Source of the DNA: Paracyclopina nana
Lineage: Eukaryota > Arthropoda > Copepoda > Cyclopoida > Cyclopettidae
DNA length: 64,000 nucleotides
NCBI GenBank assembly: GCA_019096065.1
Contig: JAGUCH010000004.1
Span: 8,432,001-8,496,000 of the forward strand
Direction of reading: 5' to 3'
Part shown: positions 9,776 through 22,440 of the stretch, in pieces
Numbering within the stretch: the first letter of the stretch is position 1
Layout: the number at the start of each line of letters is the position of its first letter
Made by a program: the position numbers and the translations under genes
The notes under the pieces: model-generated
What the model was told of the DNA's origin: nothing
Database searches by the model: none
What the model saw: only the letters and a program-made list of their open reading frames with translations

Positions 9776-11835
9776 GTCATATCCTGAAACTGCATACAAA
9801 ACTGATCCACTTTGTGCTTTAGAGCCAACTCAGCATTCCAACTCTAGGTATGAGAAAAAGCCTGCACAAACTTGGACTGGGCTCAAATTGTAACTGAGAT
9901 TTCTCAGCGCTGAGTTGTCCGATTTGAAAACAATTTACAGTTTTGGAAATGGCATGACATTAGCTAACTTTCATTAACTCATAGCCATTTTGCTGCTCAG
10001 TTATTTATTTCACTTGTCTCAGCAGTCTATTAAGTAAGGATGCTAGCTCCAGTGCTGAGCCCTGAGCTGCCTCAGGTAAAAAATCTGGTAATATCCTGAA
10101 AGTACTTTTAAAATTAAGCCACTTTTTGCTTCAGAGCCATCTCAGCATTCTGACTTTAGGCAGGAGAAAAAACCAATGTTGCAATGTTGCTATCTCAGTT
10201 ACTTAGTTTCCCTTGTCTCAGCAGTCTATTAAGTAAACAAGCAGGCTCCAGCGCTGAGCCCTGAGCAGCCTTAGGTGAAAAATCTGGTCATAACCTGAAA
10301 CTGCATACAAAACTGAGCCACTTTGTGCTTTAGAGCCAACTCAGCATTCCAACTCTAGGTATGAGAAAAAGCCTGCACAAACTTGGACTGGGCTCAAAAT
10401 GTAACTGAGATTTCTCAGCGCTGAGTTGTCCGACTTGAAAACAATTTACAGTTTTGGAAATGGCATGACATTAGCTAACTTTCATTAACTCATAGCCATT
10501 TTGCTGCTCAGTTATTTATTTCACTTGTCTCAGCAGTCTATTAAGTAAGGATGCTAGCTCCAGTGCTTAGCCCTGAGCTGCCTCAGGTAAAAAAATCTGG
10601 TAATATCCTGAAAGTACTTTTAAAATTAAGCCACTTTTTGCTTCAGAGCCATCTCAGCATTCTGACTTTAGGCAGGAGACAAAACCATCGCAAACTTCAC
10701 CAGGCTCAAATTCTTACACCAATATCTCAGCGCTGAGTTGTCTGATTTGAAAACAATTTACAGTTTTGGCATGACATTGTCTATCATTCATAGCAATGTT
10801 GCTATCTCAGTTACTTAGTTTCCCTTGTCTCAGCAGTCTATTAAGTAAACAAGCAGGCTCCAGCGCTGAGCCCTGAGCAGCCTTAGGTGAAAAATCTGGT
10901 CATAACCTGAAACTGCATACAAAACTGAGCCACTTTGTGCTTTAGAGCCAACTCAGCATTCCAACTCTAGGTATGAGAAAAAGCCTGCGCAAACTTGGGC
11001 TGGGCTCAAAATGTAACTGAGATTTCTCAGCGCTGAGTTGTCCGACTTGAAAACAATTTACAGTTTTGGAAATGGCATGACATTAGCTAACTTTCATTAC
11101 CTGATAGCCATTTTGCTAGCTCAGTTATTTATTTCACTTGTCTCAGCAGTCTATTAAATAAGGATGCTAGCTCCAGCGCTGAGCCCTGAGCAGCCTGAGG
11201 TGAAAAATCTGGTCATATCCTGAAACTAAACTTAAAACTGAGCCACTTTGTGCTTCATAGCCAACTCAGCATTCTGACTCTAGGCAGGAGAAAAAACCAT
11301 CGCAAACTTGGATCAGTCTCAAATTGTAACACCAATATCTCAGCGCTGAGTAGTCCAATTTGAAAACAATTAACTGTTTTGGAAATGACATTACATTGTC
11401 TATCATTCATTATTTGAAAGCCATTTTGCTAGCTCAGTGATTAGTTTCTACTGTCTCAGCAGTCTAATAAGTAAACAAGCAGGCTCCAGCGCTGAGCCCT
11501 GTGCAGCCTGAGGTGAAAAATCTGGTCATAACCTGAAACTGCATACAAAACTGAGCCACTTTGTGCTTTAGAGCCAACTCAGCATTCTGATTCTAGGTAT
11601 GAGAAAAAGCCACACAAACTTGGACTGGGCTCAAACTGCAACACCAATATATCAGCGCTGAGTTGGTAGAATTGAAAACAATTTGCGGTTTTGGAAATGG
11701 AATGACATTGTCTAACTTTCATTGCTGCATAGCCATATTGCTATGTCAGTGATTAGTGTCCCCTGTCTCAGAAATCTATTAAATAAACATACTAGCTCCA
11801 GCGCTGTGCCCTGAGCAGCCTGAGGTTGAAAATCT
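9776..11835 (+). repeat. Tandem units of about 305 bp, FB1 left side
   Basis: Recurring landmarks (CAGCGCTGAG, CTCAGCATTC, GTCTCAGCAGTCTATTAA) appear at about 305-bp spacing roughly seven times. One unit near 10.15 kb is shortened by about 100 bp. Units alternate between two diverged subtypes, suggesting growth by unequal exchange of dimers. Confidence 0.8.
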
Positions 11836-12104
11836 GAGCTTACTTTCATTGCCTCATAGTCATGTTTTTATATAGCTAATGTGCAAAATGGAGCTGCACA
11901 TTGCGTCTTTCTACTTCCTGGCTACTTTGGATTCCGCGTAGCAACCCTTTCAACAGCGGAGTTGACTTTACTACTACACTTCCCTGTTGCAGTCTATAAA
12001 TATGCTTGGTCCTTCGAATAAAGTAACCAGTTATAATCAGAGATTTGCAGAGACTAGGCCATTTTGTACACTGGTTCTTGGACACACTATAGCAATATGG
12101 CTTT

Positions 12105-13014
12105 AAAGCAATGAAAGTTAGACAATTTCATACCATTTCCAAAACAGTTAATTGTTTTCAAATCGGACTACTCAGCGCTGAGATATTGGTGTTACAATTT
12201 GAGACTGGTCCAAGTTTGCGATGGTTTTTTCTCCTGCCTAGAGTCAGAATGCTGAGTTGGCTATGAAGCACAAAGTGGCTCAGTTTTAAGTTTAGTTTCA
12301 GGATATGACCAGATTTTTCACCTAAGGCTGCTCAGGGCTCAGCGCTGGAGCTAGCATCCTTATTTAATAGACTGCTGAGACAAGTGAATTAAATAACTGA
12401 GAACGGCAAAATGGCTATGAAGTAATGAAAGTTAGCTAATGTCATGCAATTTCCAAAACTGCAAATTGTTTTCAAATCGGACAACTCAGCCCTGAGAAAT
12501 CTCAGTTACAATTTGAGCCCAGTCCAAGTTTGCGCAGGCTTTTTCTCCTGTCTAGTGAGAATGCTGAGTTGGCTCTAAAGCACAAAGTGGCTCAGTTTTT
12601 CATGTAGTTTCAGGATATGACCAGATTTTTTACCTCAGGCTGCTCAGGGCTCAGCACCGGAGCTAGCATTGCTTGTTTACTTAATAGACTGCTGAGACAA
12701 GGGAAACTAATCACTGAGCTGGCAACATTGCTATGAAGTAATGAATGATAGACAATGTCATGCCATTTCCCAAACTGTAAATTGTTTTCAAATCGTTCAC
12801 CTCAGTGCTGAGATATTGGTGTAAGAATTTGAGCCTGGTCCAAGTTTGCGATGGTTTTTTCTCCTGCCTAGAGTCAGAATACTGAGTCGCCTCAGAAGCA
12901 CAAAGTGCCTCAGTTTTATTTGTAGTTTTAGGGTATGACCAGATTTTTCACCTCAGGCTGCTCTGGGCTCATCGCTGGAGCTTGCATATTTACTTTATAG
13001 ACTGCTGAGACAGG
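12105..13014 (-). repeat. Inverted tandem units of about 315 bp, FB1 right side
   Basis: Three units carry the same landmarks as 9776-11835 in reverse orientation, for example the reverse complement of CTCAGCATTC near 12.25, 12.56 and 12.88 kb. With the left array they form a long potential hairpin. Confidence 0.8.
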
Positions 13015-13758
13015 GGAAACCCAAATAAACACGACAATGGCCATTTTGATGCATTAGAATGGAATTTTTGGAAAAAGTTTATAAAATAACATTTGTAGAG
13101 CTCGAGCTGGGATTTCCAAAACTGTCTTTTGTTTTGCTTAAAGCCAAAGGACAACTGAGATATAAGCAACGTTCTGATACGCTGCATTCTGACAACTTTT
13201 TTGGGCTCAAATTAAAGGGCATGTTGAGGCGGTTGCAATGGTGCCAATGTTACATTTTATTAATGTTCCTGCTATGAGCTATGGCTAATTCAACAATTAG
13301 ACCTCAAGTAATGGGGCTGCTCCCTAATAAAAAGGAAAGTGGCGATTTTGAGGCACTAGAATGGACTTTTTTGAAAAAGTTGACATAATAACATTTGTAG
13401 AGCTCGGGCTGGGATTTCCAAAACTGTCTTTGTTTTTGAAAATTGTGATTTTGAGGCACTAGAATGGAATTTCTGGAAAAAGTTTGTAAAATAACATTTG
13501 TAGGGCTTGGGCTGGGATTTCCTAAACTGTCTTTGTTTTTGCTCTAGGCTCAAGGACAACGGAGAAAATTGCAACTTTCTTAAAGGGCGCGCTGCCCCGA
13601 TTCCAAATATGTGCTTAAATGGCGGAAAAGTTACGTAACGGCAAAGTTACGGCCGTTTTAGTCCGTATGTGTATGTGGTACTTTTTTCGCTCTGTGCTCA
13701 CACTCGCAGGTTATCCCATTTGGCCTTATTTCTGTCACAACCATAACAGTGAAGGTAC

Positions 13759-13929
13759 TGTAGCAGGAACACGGGCCTGCTTCGCCTAAGGCGCTTTGCC
13801 TTGCCGTCCCCGGTGGACTCTTATGTATAATGCAGTCAGAAAATACACGGCTATGTTTGAGTAATGATCTCTATTCATCGACTCGTAAGAGCGTCACGTG
13901 TCTGTCTCAGGGAGTGTTAGAACCTCTTA
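13759..13929 (+). repeat. LTR-like repeat R1, about 171 bp
   Basis: It starts TGTAGCAGGAAC and ends TTACA. It resembles 60152-60319 over most of its length, sharing TGTAGCAGGAAC, CCGGTGGA, a CAGTAAATACA(C/T)GGCTAT block and TCTCGTAAGA. TG...CA ends and a plausible internal region to its right suggest it is the 5' LTR of the decayed gypsy-type element that follows. I saw no flanking duplication. Confidence 0.6.
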
Positions 13930-15069
13930 CAAATTGGTGTGGTGCTGAGGACAACTCTCCAAGTACCATCACGACACCTTCGCTCCCATGGAGGTCAAAC
14001 TCTTGACTGCAAGAAGCAACAATAAGGCATACGGCCAAAAATGCTGCGAGCCGTCTCAGTGGAGACCCCGGGCCCATGTAGGGAACAACCCGGAGGATCG
14101 CAGAGAGAGGCACCATACGCAGGTTTCATCGAGACGATCCGGCTGCCCTTGTCCTCGTCGTTGACGGCCATCTGTATTGGGCCAGGAACCAACACGGGAG
14201 AGGCCGCATCACTCAGCAGAAAGATACAATTTGCTAACTAATTATATACATGATGTATCGCTGACTGATAATAAATGCAAGACGACCGCAATCTCACGCT
14301 CCCATATTTAATCGAAACTCCTGTGCAGCTAGGCTACCAGTCAGGCCGCATTTACCACAAGCCGACCTCGAAAGGCCACTGCTAGACCAAGGTCCTAGGG
14401 GAAGCGGATCCTCACTGGGGGACAGGCAATTTGAGATCGCAATCTATTCTGAGTGCCAGGGCACTTTCTACTGCATTGTTAAGCTGCATTCTCGAGATGC
14501 AATCCACCTTCTGCATATAGCATTGCATGGTCACTTCTCACATGGCGGAAAGACAGCCAATAAACAAGCTGTAAAATGGCCTTTTTACGAGGGCTACATG
14601 CTGCGCCACTCCCATGTGCAGAGTAAAATTGTCCATCAACATGCACATGGAGCCATTAATCTTGCCGCTAATGCGCAGAAGTTCTGTTTCCAAATGACCT
14701 ACTTCGCCTTAACAACTGTCAAAATCTCCCATCTGGAGACTCGATCGCATAAACAAGCTCGAGAATTTTGCTGCCCTAAAACAATTATCCGTGGGGCAGG
14801 AGAGCTACCAACGGATCTGGCCCAAGAGTGACCATTGCGTAAACGAAAGAGAGATGCTATAAAAGATCGATCAGCCTGAGGTAGAGCACAGCTGTTTGGA
14901 AATCCTCCAAGCTACTACACGCCCACTCTTGCACTTTTTACGCCACTCTTGGTAACTATCAAGCTATTGCACTCCGTCGCTATGTTGACCAACATAACTC
15001 CTTTCTTGCACAGCTACTTACATCGATTAACTATGCCTGTCGGTCGCTCTCCCCCACGGCCCTCTGGAA
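13930..15069 (+). other. Decayed LTR-element interior or flank
   Basis: Short broken frames on both strands without a recognisable domain. From its position between LTR-like R1 and the gag remnant it is probably the leader and 5' gag region of the same decayed element. Confidence 0.35.
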
Positions 15070-16135
15070 ATGATGGATCTGGCACCTCGCCGGATTGAAA
15101 CGCTCCTGGGACTCACCCTCCTGCCCTGCAGTTGCAGTTCAAAGATGATCTTGCAAACCTGGGGGCCTCAGCTCCCCTTGCCACGGCTGCCTGTGCCGGC
15201 CTCCGCTGGGATTCCCATGAGAAGGAATACTGACAACGGACCCTACCGGCAGGGCCCGGCCACACCCCAGGTCAGGCACGGAGCCATCAGGAGGCACTCA
15301 AGGAGGCCACATCAGGCTCAATCCGCCAACGACCTCCCCGGCCCCAGACTTCCAGGCCTTGATGTTGCAATTCATGCAAGGCATGGAAGCTCAACGCCAG
15401 GCCGATGCTCAGGCCAATGCTCAGGCCCAACAACAGCTAGGATGTGGAGCTGCGGCAAGTGGAAGTATCAACCCGCCACCTAGAGGCCGAGGCTGCGGCC
15501 GCCTGGACTGGAACTCAAACTGGAAAAGTTCGAAGATACGGAGGTTGACAAGTGACTCCGACTGCAAGGCGAGGCCTTCACCTTCATTCACCCGCTGGAC
15601 ACATACGAGAGGTTCTTTGTCACGGCCACCTCCTCTCAAGTAGCCCGCATTGCCCTAGAAACAGCGCAGCAACGGCACGATGAGGCCATTCCTCAATGGC
15701 GTGCCTGATTGCGCAAGCCAAGCCAGAAGTGGCCAAGGAGGCGGAAACGTACCAGGACTTGATCCGTGTCTTTGTCACCAAGCTGCACAGGAATGTTGAA
15801 TATCCATTAGACAATGTAAAGGTTGTATTGCCACAGTCTGAAACCCGGGCGCTGTGTCACAAATTACCTGTTTCTACTGCGAGCGGATGGGACACCAAAA
15901 GATCAAGTTTAAGACCCTCAATTGCGACAAGCGCCATGACCTCTACGACCCTAAGGTCGACAAGTGGTCTCAGGGCGCTAGCCTCCAGAAGGATCAGGGA
16001 AGCAGAGGCCAGTCTATCCGCAGCTGCGACATGCGCCGCTCTTTGAAGCAGGGTGCCAACTCCGACTGGCGGCGCTACTCAAGCAAGAAGCCCAATGTCA
16101 ATGTCACTGTCTTCCCTCATCTTAGCAGCTCTTGA
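15070..16135 (+). pseudogene. Decayed Ty3/gypsy-type gag remnant
   Basis: Plus-strand fragments in different phases read like an LTR-element Gag: a Gln/Ala-rich stretch (around 15.36-15.45 kb), a capsid-like segment (FTFIHPLDTYERFF, near 15.6 kb) ended by an in-frame TGA, and a zinc-knuckle-like CFYCERMGH in which the expected last Cys is missing (near 15.87 kb). Several stops and phase changes separate them. No reverse transcriptase follows. Assignment to Ty3/gypsy rather than another LTR class is by general appearance only. Confidence 0.55.
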
Positions 16136-16499
16136 CCAAATCTGGCCATCTGGATGTTGGCCCCATCCATGTCTCCCGGGTGGAGGTACTTAGCCTGCAA
16201 GGGCCTGTCTCCTGGTCCGACGATGAGGACGGCAAAGTCGTGGAGTTTAGTAGTGAACAATCACCGCTGGCATATGGACTGCACACCTTTGAGCACTAAT
16301 CCCACAAACCGGCATTCCTCCTCTTGTGATAGTCCCCCAGGTGCCCCATGCCCCCATGAGGCTGGTGGAGTTTTGATGCGGGTATAGTACAGCGGGACCC
16401 TTGTATACCTCGCTGAGCTCATTCTCCCACAGAGGGGCCTTGCGCTTATAAGACTAATCACGAATGTAAGAAGAATAAATGATGATGATGATCTCTCGA
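16136..16499. other. No recognised gene; short GAT microsatellite
   Basis: Unassigned sequence that may be the end of the preceding decayed element. It contains a small GAT repeat near 16480-16492. Confidence 0.35.
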
Positions 16500-16886
16500 A
16501 CTCGAAATAGAACTCTCAGAACTTCAATAAAGACTTTTATTGTCTGTATCGCATGAAATCCGGAAAGTAACTGATAAAAGCTTCCAGGGCTGCTTGCAAT
16601 TGCTGCACATGTTTCCTTTCTGGCTGAGAGGGCTTCAATTTTCTTTTCAAGCATGGGCAGCTTTGCTAGTCTTTATTCAATTCTGGCCAACATGCTCACC
16701 GCTATGTCTCCCTCAGATGCCCGCCTGTCTGTCTTTTTGGGGTGCAATTTTGTGTTGTGGCTCTCACTTCCACAATTGATGCATGCCTCTTTGCTCTTGC
16801 AATCCTCCACTCAGTGTCTCCCTTTGATGCATCTTGGGAACAGTTTTGCTTCTTTTATTCTTCTTTTATTCCCACGTTGGGCGCCA
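16500..16886 (-). pseudogene. BEL/Pao relic related to element E
   Basis: The minus strand shows an LTR-like block with an AATAAA (16.50-16.57 kb), then Gag zinc-cluster coding (KGRH, a stop, CKSK, CINCGSESHNTKLH, ASEGD) that aligns with the corresponding part of element E. It ends in a primer binding site TGGCGCCCAACGTGGG at 16871-16886. Most of gag and all of pol are missing, and one in-frame TGA is present. It is an internally deleted remnant. An LTR-like sequence begins at 16891, separated from the primer site by AATT. Confidence 0.7.
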
Positions 16887-16959
16887 AATTTGTCTACAAC
16901 GACTATTTCAGTCTTAACTTTAGCATTCTTACAAAATTCTTTGGTTATTAAGGTCGAGA

Positions 16960-18178
16960 GCGAGTTAGCACTCGAGACCCTGCAGTTATCCTCTTATATG
17001 GGAAGGAAAAGTCGAGATTTTGTGCAAAGTTTCCAGATTAGAAAAGTGATTTGGTATGGTCACACGGCATTTTTTGCAAAAATAAAGAAGCCACAAGTCA
17101 GCGATTAATCTGGTAACCTCGAGCTGGCTTTGTTATTTTCTTTTTAGCCAATCAAAATTGCCAATTTTTAATATCCCTGTATTAATTGGTCAGCCTATCA
17201 GAACAAATATTAAACAACACTTTAACTTGGCTGATGAAGTGAAAGCATGTCATTCTGCGGTTTGATTGGTCTAACTCTTATTTGGTTCTAAGGTTTTTAA
17301 AAGAGAACGAGATGACAGCTCATTTTCTTGCACAGGTGGAGTGATGGATGCAACGATGCAGCCATTTAAGATTAAAAGTTTGCTTATCATTATGCGTTAC
17401 CAAAAGATCTGGAATACAAGGTGGTCTATTAGGATATTGTTGAAACTTTTTTCAACTGATTTTTATAGCTTCTTATTTTTTTAAAGAATCAGAGTCATTA
17501 TGCCCTAAGTTTGAGCCTACTTTAAGAAACGTGCTCGACCCTAGCTGTCCACAATGCAATGTGGACATGTACATCTGGTTCCATGGGGACAAAAATTGTC
17601 TTAACTGAGGGAAAGACCAATTGTTAGCGTACGAATCGGGTAAGCGCATTGGTCAAGTTAAGCGCATAATGGCTAGGGCTGACTGAATCAATTTGGATTT
17701 GCCTTTGTTCACGGGCAAACTTCCAACCTTCCTTTGGTTTAGTGTGTCCTAACATAAGGATGAGGCTTACTGCAAGTAAAGCCGGTCTGCTAGGGCCGAC
17801 TAAAACATTCTACCAGGTCTATCATTTCATTGAATTCTTTCCAAAGTTGCATTAGTTTAGTCAATCCTAGAGGGATCGCTAAAATAACAACAGTTCTTAC
17901 AAGCTAGGACAGCCAATGAAATTCGTGGAGTTATGATAACTTTTTTCATAAGGTAGGACAAGAAAGTTGCGAAAAAAATGCTGCACAAGTTACCTTTCAT
18001 CAAGCTGTCTGCGGGATGAAGGCCAGGAGACAAACTCAGCAACCCAAGCTGCCTTTAGAGGGACAATTTTTTTGATTCAACCACTGCACTGTTAGAAGGA
18101 CCTTACGAAAACTTCACATCTTACCTCAATGATGGAAAACACTAGATAGAAGCAATGGCGCTGAGCATCGATCTCTGG
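16960..18178. other. No recognised gene
   Basis: AT-rich sequence with no long frame, clear repeat or RNA gene that I can support. The first part (to about 17.1 kb) may belong to the LTR of the BEL relic. Confidence 0.4.
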
Positions 18179-18183
18179 CCTGA

Positions 18184-18453
18184 TGAAAGGAAGGTGACAG
18201 ACCGATGCTAAGTCGCTGGACAGCTTCCTTGATGCCAACGATATAACCTAAGTCTTTTGTAAGAACTTATTGGACGTTGCAATAAACAAACGAACGATGT
18301 GAAATATCGAATGGAACTGGTCTATTTAGCAGGAAGCTATACAAAGGTTGAGTTGACTGAGTAAACAGTAGAATGCTACAGTTTAGTGCTGAGAGATCTC
18401 CAGGTTGCATGGTCGGAGCGCTAACGTAGCGCTAGAACTTTTCCTTCCAATCA
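18184..18453 (-). repeat. 3' LTR of element G
   Basis: Direct copy of 20359-20623 with TG...CA ends, next to the left CCTGA duplication. Confidence 0.9.
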
Positions 18454-20358
18454 TTCCCTGCATTCAAGGAATCTTGAATCTTGTCGAAAAGTTCCCCAGT
18501 AAGCTCCAGTCTCATGCCAAAAGTGTTAGATGGAATTGGCAAACACTATTGACGTATCGGTCTCCATTGGCTTCATTTTGAATGTTGAGGTTTGGTGAGT
18601 CCTAAGATTAGTCTGAATTGATGGAACCAACTGGTGATGTTGGTTCAGGATTGATGAAGCCTTGGATCCTTTGCTGGTGCGGTTGTCAGAGACTTGGCTT
18701 TATGGGCAGTGAACTCATCCACTTGTCAAGCTAGCTTCCCTTTGTCGAATAATCTGGGTCTCTCTTTGCCTCAGATTTGTATCTAGTGGGAGCAATTAGT
18801 TTTGCTTTCCCCGCAATTACAAGGTTATTGTAATTCCTTGTTTACTAATTGCGACTTATTTTTACTTCTCATTTTTAGGTTTTTTAAGCCTACTGTGTGG
18901 GTTACATTCCCCACATTTATTGCATAGGCCACTTGGGAGTCAATACTTACAATTGAAGCTTGCCTTTTAAGTCCAAGTGTATTTTGTTATCCTTGGAAAC
19001 ACATAAAAATTCTTACTTAAGTTGAGAATCCTTGCTAGAAAAAAATTCTGCTTTGACTTCTTTAAAATAATTAAAATAATGTAATTGGACTTTTGCTTTA
19101 GCTGAAAGTCGGGTAGAATGTTTTTTCAATTTTAAGCTTCATGCTTGTTCTTAGCCTGATTGTCCCTGAATGACTTGTGATTCCCCGTGTTTGATGCCCT
19201 TTGCATTTTCTAATGGGGTAAAGTTCTTAAAATCTTACTTTTGAGAATCTGTATTAGAAAAGAATTCTGCTTGCTTGTCTTTAATCAAGTAGATCAGTGT
19301 GTATTGCAGGTCTTTGACTAGAGACTGAGATTTTTGCTTTAGCTGAAGGTCTTGACTTTTGCTTAAGCTGAAAGTCGTATAGCTGTATCATGTTTGTTAA
19401 GAATTTGGCAATGTTAAGCCTAATGCTTGATTTCATTCTATGTTTTTGTTTGCAATAAGCAACTGCATGAGTGCAATTTGGCCTTTTGACAGGAATTCTT
19501 TAGTCAGCTGCTCAATAAGCTTTATGACTGGAGTTATTTTAGCTATATGTCCATTTCTCCTCCTTTTATCAAAGGGATAAGCTAATTTTTAGCTTATTTG
19601 GCATTCAATAGCCTTTAATTTTATGTCATTTTTCAGATTCTACACAATAGATTTTTGAGTCAAGAATTGAAAACTATTTGGGTTTGAATTGAATTCTGTC
19701 ACTGACTATTTTTATTCATTTACTTTGGTCTTTAATGCTGCATACTTGACTTCATTGTCCTTGTGTATGTCATAAATTGGCTCTGGACTAAGGTTGGCTA
19801 GCATTTCAGGTGCTTGATCTTGACCTTTAGGGTCCTTATCAATGTGACTTTTATTTTCTTGGCTGTTCAAGCCTTGCAGGCCTTTATTTTTGAGACTTGG
19901 GTTTTGATTTGTCTATTTGACTCACAATTTTGTCTTTTTTCTCTCCAGAGCTACTGTTTGGGAAAATGCCGAACAAAACAACGCTGACCTGGACAACGAC
20001 AAATGAACAAAGAAACATGTGAAATATACTTAAATAAAGAATGATGTGTACTCGATGAATGTGATATATTGACTCTTCTTATACACGTGCTATTTCTCAG
20101 CAATTTACATATCAGTATTAATACTCAGCGGGGCGTGAACTTGCATCTATTTCTGAACAGTTACTTTCCTTTTTTGTAGGTGCAATGAACTGCTTGACCT
20201 CGGGGCCGATCTCTATTATCAGTGCGAGGGACCTCCGTTAGTGACAGATCTCTAATATCTGCCAAAAACGCAAACGAGTTCAAACTTCACGAGAAATTAT
20301 TCCTCCCTATGAATCTAGATCGGGTGTGAGTTCACCGGCCTGTAAACGTTGGGCGCCA

Positions 20359-20623
20359 TGAAAGGAAGGTGACAGACCGATGCTAAGTCGCTGGACAGCT
20401 TCCTTGATGCCGACAATATAAGTCTTTTGTAAGAACTTAGTGGACATTGTAATAAACAAACGAACGATGTGAAATACGGAATGGAACTGGTCTATTTAGC
20501 AGGAAGCTATACAAAGGTTGAGTTGACTGAGTAAATAGTAGAATGCTACAGTTCAGTGCTGAGAGATCTCCAGGTTGCGTGGTCGGAGCGCTAACGTAGC
20601 AGTAGAACTTTTCCTTCCAATCA
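20359..20623 (-). repeat. 5' LTR of element G
   Basis: It abuts the primer binding site at 20358 and the right CCTGA duplication at 20624. Confidence 0.9.
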
Positions 20624-20700
20624 CCTGACATAGACTGAGTCATATAATGCTTGCTCAGGTTTTAGCTGGAAACATGGTTTCAAGAATACTTTTTTTGTTC

Positions 20701-20818
20701 CGATGCAATAGATCTTAAAACCCACACTGTTAGGTAATAAAACCTACGCTGTTAGATCATTAAACCTAGGCCTTTAGATATTAAAACCCTAGTCTTTAGA
20801 TATTAAAACCCAGGATGA
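20701..20818 (+). repeat. Short 22-bp tandem repeat
   Basis: About five imperfect copies of a unit near GATATTAAAACCYAGGCCTTTA occur in tandem. No function is suggested. Confidence 0.75.
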
Positions 20819-21426
20819 ACTTTATTTGATTTTTCACATAGATCTTAGTACCCTGATACCAAATATGTAGGCTTTAAAAAAATTGTTGTTGCCTTAGTGA
20901 CGGCACCCAAAAATCTTAAGTAAAAAACAGCTATCACATTTTTGACTATTTGGAACAATTTCCTAGTACCAGAGACTTACAAGAGAAGTGCTACTGGGCG
21001 AGGCTTATGGGGGTGCGTTTGCAGATCTGCTGCACGCTCCAAAACAGACTACAATGGAATTTTGGTCGCGGCTGCCTGAATTTGGGCCGGGGCAGACTTT
21101 TGGTTGCTAATAACTCCTAAATGAGTCCACTTAGCCAAAATATTCCTATTTTACGAGCTATTCAATTTTGCTAGGGCTATCTTTTGTCTTTTATAAATAT
21201 TTCCTCAACTATTAGGAAAAAGTTGTAAAACAGATGTGCCAGTTGGCGTTTTCCTTTCTGGATCAATACAGCCCGCTGACTATTTTATTAGAACAGCTGA
21301 CCCAAACGTTTTCAAAATCACTTGTAGCACTTGGCGCGCGCTCGCCTGCAGTGAGAATGCAAGAAGTAGCACTTCTCTTTCTATACAAGTCTCTATATGA
21401 GTCTCTGCCTAGTACTAGGAAAAATT

Positions 21427-22437
21427 ATTTGGGGATGCTATATCATTTCAATGATGGTGCAGTTTGGGTGTATCTCGGAGTTGGCTAAATAGATTTACCT
21501 AAAAATTGGTATATGTACTGAGAATTAGATTCTAAGCTACTTTTGCTTAAATAACTTTTTTGAAATACAATCCTTATCGAAACTATGATTTTTTAAACTT
21601 TTTAACTTTAATCACTATTATTTCAGTAAGTATAACTTTTTAGCTATTAAAAACATTTTTAATCTGATGATTTTACAAGTATCTTTGAGAGACATTTAAT
21701 GAATTATGTTCTTAAGTTGTAATTAATGCTACATTTTTACTTTTTTAGTTTTTGCAGTTTCAATCACTTCTCACCAGGTGGCGCTCCAGAATCTGCTGAC
21801 TCTTCAAAAGAGCGAAGCAAACTTAAATGTGGAGCACTGCACAAGCTGCAAAAAAAAGTTACATGAATTATTTTTTAAGAGCTTCCTAATGTGTCATGTT
21901 ATTTTTGCTACCAAAAAAATCATGAAATGAAGCTAAACTGCCTCACAATAATCTATTTTATTAGGAATATAGCTGCATGTATTTCATATTTTTTGGAAAG
22001 GTTGAGTGACTTTTGATAAAAATGTTGAGAATCAATTTATTGCGTTTGAATTTTGACTTTGGACACCTAAACAAACAAAAACACCTGTCATGCCTTTAGG
22101 CGGGAAATTCAAACTCTGATTTTTAAAATGATATTCTTAAACAATATTAAGTAACAAGCATTAAATCAAACTTGCTTAAAACTTTGATTTATCTAACATG
22201 TCAATATACTTTTGACAAAAAAGGGCACAAAACATTTTTAGAGTAGCTGTTATGTAATACATAATATTTTTATTTTTTTAAAATTCAGAAAAAGTCATAT
22301 AATAAAAAAGTTATTTAAGCAAAAGTAGCTTAGAATCTAATTCTCAGCACGCATGCCAATTTTTAGGTAAATCTATTTAGCCAATTCCGAGATACACCCA
22401 AACTGCACCATCATTGAAATGATATAGCATCCCCATT
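21427..22437. mobile_element. 1-kb element with 130-bp inverted repeats
   Basis: The arms 21432-21560 and 22305-22437 are inverted copies: GGGGATGCTATATCATTTCA on the left reappears reversed at the right end. The interior is AT-rich without coding capacity. It looks like a MITE or foldback, but no clear target duplication was found. Confidence 0.75.
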
Positions 22438-22440
22438 GAA

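Larger units (their letters stand above)
9006..13707. mobile_element. Foldback element FB1 with long terminal inverted repeats
   Basis: The ends are inverted copies: GCGAGTGCGAGCAC at 9006 and, on the reverse strand, GCGAGTGTGAGCAC from 13707. The arms (about 9006-9775 and 13015-13707) match along most of their length, including a block with GTTACGTAAC and a shared GGGGCAGCGCGCCCTTTAA. Inside each arm lie tandem units of about 305 bp, about seven in one orientation on the left (9776-11835) and three inverted on the right (12105-13014), around a central spacer (11836-12104). No ORF of note is present, so it is non-autonomous. I could not find a convincing target duplication. Confidence 0.85.
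18184..20623 (-). mobile_element. Non-autonomous LTR element G
   Basis: Two direct repeats (18184-18453, 270 bp; 20359-20623, 265 bp) both start TGAAAGGAAGG and end CTTCCAATCA, and the whole is flanked by a 5-bp duplication CCTGA (18179-18183 and 20624-20628). A primer binding site TGGCGCCCAACG lies on the minus strand at 20347-20358, which sets the orientation. The 1.9-kb interior (18454-20346) is AT-rich and encodes nothing recognisable. The primer site is shared with element E and the relic at 16.9 kb, so an E-type BEL element is a plausible source of its enzymes. The LTRs differ by several changes and short indels, so it is older than A, B or C. Confidence 0.9.
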
